Shown in pieces: positions 60,936-64,000 of a DNA stretch of 64,000 nt. The notes beneath the pieces are model-generated. The model was not told the origin of the DNA, did no database searches, and worked only from the letters and a program-made list of their open reading frames with translations. How positions within the stretch are numbered: position 1 is the stretch's first letter; each line of letters opens with the position of its first letter. Both the position numbers and the translations under genes were made by a program. Source of the DNA: Treponema sp. (lineage in GTDB: Bacteria > Spirochaetota > Spirochaetia > Treponematales > Treponemataceae). The DNA lies in NCBI GenBank assembly GCA_017534445.1, contig JAFXWC010000005.1, positions 1 through 64,000 of the forward strand, read 5' to 3'.

Positions 60936-61019
60936 ACACTTAGTAAAAGTTATAAAATTTACTAATAACTTAGTTTTACTAAATTTACCACAAAATCAAC
61001 TTAGTTTCACTATAAATTT
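60936..61019. promoter_or_regulatory. Repeated operator-like sites between mod and the XRE regulator
   Basis: AACTTAGTTTTACTAAATTT (60967-60986) and AACTTAGTTTCACTATAAAT (60998-61017) are direct repeats spaced 31 bases apart, and TTAGTAAAA (60940-60948) is an inverted match of TTTTACTAA (60974-60982). Together with TATAAA at 61011 they look like binding sites of a controller-type XRE protein that governs the divergent mod and its own gene. Confidence 0.55.
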
Positions 61020-61048
61020 GCATTTTTTTCTTAACTAAACTGCTTTTT

Positions 61049-61345
61049 ATGGAAGACTATTTTGAAATATTCAGACTTAACATGAAATTTTACCGGGAAC
61101 AAATGAAAATGTCGCAAAGTCAACTTGCAATAGGAGCTGATTGCACCAACGGATTAATCGGTCAAATTGAAGCTGGAACCACAAAACCGTCTTTTGACAG
61201 AATAATAAACATCGCCGCCGCCCTAAAAATCCACCCGGCAGACTTGTTTTTGCGCAACGCATCCAGTACAGTTTCTAAAACAAAGAAAATCCTGCTCACA
61301 GAACTACTGCCGCAAATTGAGGACTTCGTAGAAAAGAGGCTGTAA
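61049..61345 (+). CDS. XRE-family HTH regulator, probable restriction-modification controller
   Basis: A 98-residue DNA-binding protein: HTH_3 fold with RLNMKFYREQMKMSQSQLAI, recognition helix region CTNGLIGQIEAGTTKPS, and IAAALKIHPADLF, then a short C-terminal helix (LLPQIEDFVEKRL). Size and position, divergent from mod next to repeated short operators, resemble C proteins of restriction-modification systems. No ribosome site is seen; the gene ends 85 bases before the PIN toxin-antitoxin pair. Alternatively it could be an unrelated stand-alone regulator. Confidence 0.8.
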   Translation: MEDYFEIFRLNMKFYREQMKMSQSQLAIGADCTNGLIGQIEAGTTKPSFDRIINIAAALKIHPADLFLRNASSTVSKTKKILLTELLPQIEDFVEKRL

Positions 61346-61368
61346 AAGAGTTTTTCTGCTAAAAACGA

Positions 61369-61397
61369 GTGATTTTTCTGATTATTTATGATATACT
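61369..61397 (+). promoter_or_regulatory. Promoter of the PIN toxin-antitoxin pair
   Basis: GTGATT (61369-61374), 17 bases, TATACT (61392-61397) with an extended -10 TG at 61389-61390, the same TGATATACT as the carD promoter. Confidence 0.55.
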
Positions 61398-61430
61398 AAA
61401 TTAGGTTATCCTTGCACAATGGGGGTGTAT

Positions 61431-61661
61431 ATGTCAGAATTAGCCTTTTCAGAATTACAGTCTCAGGTTGAGGCTCTGCCATACTATCAAATGGTTATTC
61501 TCCAGAAAAAAATAAACAGCCTCGTTGAAAAAGAAAAGCAGCGGGAATCCGAGACTTTTGTTGCGGAAGGGCTTTCTTGGCTTAATGAGATTGCAGGAAC
61601 CGTTCACAGGGAAATAGACTACAAAAAAGAACGGGAAGAGTGGCGAGATGAGAGATATTAA
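61431..61661 (+). CDS. Antitoxin of PIN-domain pair
   Basis: A 76-residue protein (MSELAFSELQSQVEALPYYQ...). The helical N terminus resembles small RHH- or coil-type antitoxins and the C terminus is strongly charged (EIDYKKEREEWRDERY), typical of the toxin-wrapping tail. GGGGGTG precedes the ATG at 61431; an ATG at 61419 overlaps that site. The stop lies 14 bases inside the toxin gene. No named family was firmly recognised; assignment rests on gene order. Confidence 0.75.
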   Translation: MSELAFSELQSQVEALPYYQMVILQKKINSLVEKEKQRESETFVAEGLSWLNEIAGTVHREIDYKKEREEWRDERY

Positions 61662-62073
61662 TATTTTAATCGACTCAAATATTATCCTTGATGTCGTTCA
61701 GGAACGAGAGCCATTTACATCCAACGCAAAAAATATACTTTCTCAATGCATAACCAGAAGAATAAACGGATTTGTAACAGCTCATTCATTGTGTGATATT
61801 TTTTATATTCTCAGGAAAGATAAAACCCTTGCGGAAAGACTTTCTTTGATAGGAACTCTTTGCAAATATGTTACTGTACTATCAGAACGTCAAAGCGATT
61901 TTGAAGATATTGCAAATAATCCAGAAACAAGGGACTTAGAAGATTCCCTTCAAATGGTTTGTGCAGAGAACTATGCCCTTGACTATATTGTTACCAGAAA
62001 TACAAAAGATTTTTCTGCATCAAAAATCCCAGCAATCGAACCTGATACTTTTATAAATATTTTAAAAGTCTGA
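61648..62073 (+). CDS. PIN-domain toxin (putative endoribonuclease)
   Basis: A 141-residue PIN-fold protein. Conserved acidic residues are seen at Asp9 (ILIDSNIILDVV), Glu (HSLCDIFYIL region), Asp in DLEDSLQMVCAEN and Asp in IVTRNTKDFS, matching the VapC-type metal site. It overlaps the antitoxin gene by 14 bases, the classic type II layout, with its ribosome site inside the antitoxin. In other systems such toxins cut tRNA or rRNA; the target here is unknown. Confidence 0.88.
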   Translation: MRDINILIDSNIILDVVQEREPFTSNAKNILSQCITRRINGFVTAHSLCDIFYILRKDKTLAERLSLIGTLCKYVTVLSERQSDFEDIANNPETRDLEDSLQMVCAENYALDYIVTRNTKDFSASKIPAIEPDTFINILKV

Positions 62074-62129
62074 CCAAAGAAAATCCAGTGACCAAACAGC
62101 CATCCCTTATCACATTTATTTCCCCTTTA

Positions 62130-62285
62130 ACCAAGCCAGCACGGCAGGGATTGGAGGGACGCGCTAGCGTTGCTGGCGGAGTTGGATATTCAGGCTGGCG
62201 GTTAGCAAATTCACAGCATGTAAAAATAAAATCCCGCCAGCAATGGAGGCGGAAGCCGGAACCCCGCAAAGCCCTTAGCAAGAAA
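62130..62285 (+). repeat. Large dispersed structured repeat, copy D
   Basis: GGATTGGAGGGACGCGCTAG, then TTGCTGGCGG paired with CCGCCAGCAA (ten perfect pairs) across a 55-base loop, immediately before TGGAGGCGGAAGCCGGAACC. The loop itself carries a second GCTGGCGG. The longer stem and inserted loop distinguish this copy. Confidence 0.75.
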
Positions 62286-62326
62286 AACTGCCGCAAAAAA
62301 ATAATCAAATTACTGCCTTTCATCAC

Positions 62327-62340
62327 GAAAATTAATTTTC
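62327..62340. repeat. 14-bp perfect palindrome upstream of leuS
   Basis: GAAAATTAATTTTC lies within ATCAC...GTGAT, a longer imperfect dyad (about 62322-62354). Possible regulator site or part of the repeat. Confidence 0.4.
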
Positions 62341-62419
62341 ACAAAATGTGGTGATAGGTAATCAAAAAAATAAGCAGTAAAAATCGGTTTCATTTATTTT
62401 TTCTATGTTAACGAGACCG

Positions 62420-62530
62420 GAAATCTCCCTTCGGGTACACCGTACGCACTTGCTACGGTGTATGTGTGTAGCGGAAGGCAAAGACGGCTGAAAAACCGCA
62501 TTGGAGCGGAACGAGCGAAGCGAGTTTAAT
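62420..62530. repeat. Hairpin-containing repeat-like element before leuS
   Basis: TACACCGTA (62436-62444) and TACGGTGTA (62454-62462) form a nine-base perfect stem, followed by CGCATTGGAGCGGAACGAGC and GAAGCGAG. The ATTGGAGCGGAA segment recalls the large repeat core. It completes the 613-base gene-free gap. Confidence 0.5.
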
Positions 62531-62618
62531 TTCCTATTCCGCGACACCGCGGGTTTTCAGACGGATTTGCCTGGGAGCGGAACACAAAATTGATTTCCGT
62601 GACCCGTCATTTACTACA

Positions 62619-62647
62619 TTGTACTTTTTAGCAAAATCCGCTATAAT
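62619..62647 (+). promoter_or_regulatory. Promoter of leuS
   Basis: TTGTAC (62619-62624), 17 bases, TATAAT (62642-62647), about 40 bases before the ATG with GAGG as the ribosome site. Confidence 0.7.
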
Positions 62648-62686
62648 TGTACGCAAAATTTGTATTCCAAGCAAAAGAGGTAATAT

Positions 62687-64000
62687 ATGTATCCGTTCAG
62701 CACGATTGAACCAAAATGGCAGAAATACTGGGACGACAACAAGACTTTTAAGGTGGAAGAGGACACCCATTTTCCAAAGGACAAGCGCTGCTATGTGCTT
62801 GACATGTTCCCCTATCCTTCTGGAGCAGGCCTTCACGTTGGCCACCCCGAGGGCTACACCGCAACGGACATCTACTGCCGCTATCTTCGCATGAACGGCT
62901 TTAACGTACTGCACCCGATGGGCTACGACGCATTCGGTCTGCCGGCGGAAAACTATGCGATTAAGACCGGTACCCATCCGGCAACAACTACTTTTAAGAA
63001 CATTGAGCATTTTACCCAGCAGATTAAGGCTCTTGGCTTTAGCTATGACTGGGACAGGGAAGTTATTACCTGCACTAGCGACTACTACAAGTGGACGCAG
63101 TGGATTTTCCTCCAGCTCTACAAGCGCGGGCTTGCCTACGAAGCACAAACTCCAATCAACTGGTGTCCTTCATGCAAAACAGGTCTTGCAAACGAAGAGG
63201 TTAAGGAAGGCCACTGTGACCGCTGCGGTTCACCTGTTACCCACAAGACTATCCGCCAGTGGATTCTTAAGATTACCGCCTATGCAGACGAGCTTATCAA
63301 GGGCTTGGACGAACTTGACTGGCCTGAAAGCGTAAAGCTTATGCAGAAGAACTGGATTGGACGCAGCGAAGGTGCAGAAGTTGACTTTACCATTGCAGAA
63401 GGAAGCGCCGCCGCAGGAGAAAAGCTCCGCGTATACACCACAAGGTGCGACACACTTTTTGGTGCTACATACATGGTTGTTTCCCCGGAGCACCCCCTTG
63501 TTGCAAAGCTTACATCCGCAGAACAGAAGGCTGCCGTAGAAGCATACGTTGAAAGCGCCGCAAAGAAGAGCGACCTTGAGCGCACGGACCTTGCAAAAGA
63601 AAAGACAGGTGTCTTTAGCGGAAGCTATGCCGTTAACCCTGTAAACGGAAAGAAGATTCCTGTTTGGATTGCAGACTACGTTCTTATTTCTTACGGTACA
63701 GGCGCAATCATGGCAGTTCCAGCCCACGACACTCGCGACTGGGAATTTGCAAAGAAATTTGGTCTTCCAATAATTGAAGTATTAAAGAGCGAAGTTGACG
63801 TTCAGAGCCAGGCTTGGACGGAAGACGGTGTTCACGTTAACTCTGAATTCCTTGACGGTCTTAACAAGCAGGATGCTATCAACAAGATGATTGAATGGCT
63901 TACCCAGAAGGGCATTGGCAAGAAAGCCGTAAACTACAAGCTGCGTGACTGGGTATTTAGCCGCCAGAGGTACTGGGGAGAACCAATCCCGCTTGTTCAC
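62687..64000 (+). CDS. leuS: Leucyl-tRNA synthetase, N-terminal 438 residues (runs off the right edge)
   Basis: Charges tRNA-Leu. The open reading frame starts with [20 protein letters not shown], has the class I HIGH motif as [15 protein letters not shown] (about 41-55), [15 protein letters not shown], a [12 protein letters not shown] and CDRCG zinc knuckle, and the CP1 editing domain ([40 protein letters not shown]). It ends in the window at [14 protein letters not shown]; the KMSKS loop and anticodon domain lie beyond. ATG 62687 has GAGG upstream and matches the usual start. Confidence 0.97.
   Translation, partial: MYPFSTIEPKWQKYWDDNKTFKVEEDTHFPKDKRCYVLDMFPYPSGAGLHVGHPEGYTATDIYCRYLRMNGFNVLHPMGYDAFGLPAENYAIKTGTHPATTTFKNIEHFTQQIKALGFSYDWDREVITCTSDYYKWTQWIFLQLYKRGLAYEAQTPINWCPSCKTGLANEEVKEGHCDRCGSPVTHKTIRQWILKITAYADELIKGLDELDWPESVKLMQKNWIGRSEGAEVDFTIAEGSAAAGEKLRVYTTRCDTLFGATYMVVSPEHPLVAKLTSAEQKAAVEAYVESAAKKSDLERTDLAKEKTGVFSGSYAVNPVNGKKIPVWIADYVLISYGTGAIMAVPAHDTRDWEFAKKFGLPIIEVLKSEVDVQSQAWTEDGVHVNSEFLDGLNKQDAINKMIEWLTQKGIGKKAVNYKLRDWVFSRQRYWGEPIPLVH

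Noticed and set aside
62400-62530. tRNA or small structured RNA gene before leuS
   Set aside because: The nine-base stem is clear but no cloverleaf, T-arm or anticodon arm can be drawn.

Overview
This window looks like the chromosome of a host-associated spirochaete close to Treponema. The evidence is gene content: several formylglycine-generating-enzyme-fold lipoproteins, a carD-ispDF gene pair, a fused IspD/IspF, a giant membrane-anchored coiled-coil protein of the type seen in treponemes, many small lipoproteins, and a serine-based phosphatidylethanolamine pathway (pssA, psd). Base composition is moderate, with AT-rich accessory genes at 36-41 kb and 59.7-62 kb. No rRNA, tRNA, CRISPR array, prophage or complete insertion sequence was recognised.

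Layout. 0-4.1 kb: two tandem FGE-fold lipoproteins (the first cut by the window edge), a cysteine-cluster protein, and a third lipoprotein that adds an InlB-type repeat. 4.1-8 kb: miaB, then folE2 and folD on the other strand (folate/C1 metabolism). 8-13.6 kb: a co-directional group of an outer-membrane-like protein, a lipoprotein, a RarA fusion protein and an exported protein. 13.7-16.4 kb: adk, then carD-ispDF. 16.4-25.6 kb: one 3087-residue coiled-coil protein facing ispDF. 25.9-28.8 kb: a HAD phosphatase, then a VTT-domain membrane protein, pssA and psd in a tight operon. 29.2-35.3 kb: an exported protein and a 1521-residue double-ATPase activase of the 2-hydroxyacyl-CoA dehydratase type. 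35.7-41.4 kb: an accessory stretch (YefM/YoeB toxin-antitoxin, small exported proteins, an APH-like kinase, an HTH/ParB-like fusion, a GNAT enzyme, a discoidin-like protein). 41.4-55.3 kb: citramalate synthase, a TPR protein, a LamG/FN3 exported protein, uvrC, an SPFH/zinc-ribbon protein and a prs-FGGY kinase-HAD phosphatase operon. 55.6-62.1 kb: a defence-type island with an Rpn nuclease carrying an intragenic antitoxin signal, a type III restriction system whose mod gene has two frameshifts, a controller-like regulator, and a PIN toxin-antitoxin pair. 62.7-64 kb: the 5' part of leuS.

Two kinds of dispersed repeat run through the window. One is a large intergenic element (at least seven copies, both strands) whose central stem is kept although its bases differ between copies. 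The other is a short palindromic family (GTCAT.C.GAACTTGATTC type) that fills intergenic gaps and has also entered the res and mod coding sequences without breaking the frame. The most notable single signals are the internal promoter plus perfect Shine-Dalgarno inside rpn, the hendecad giant protein, the structured repeat family, the abrupt synonymous-codon switch inside miaB, and the near-leaderless start of carD.
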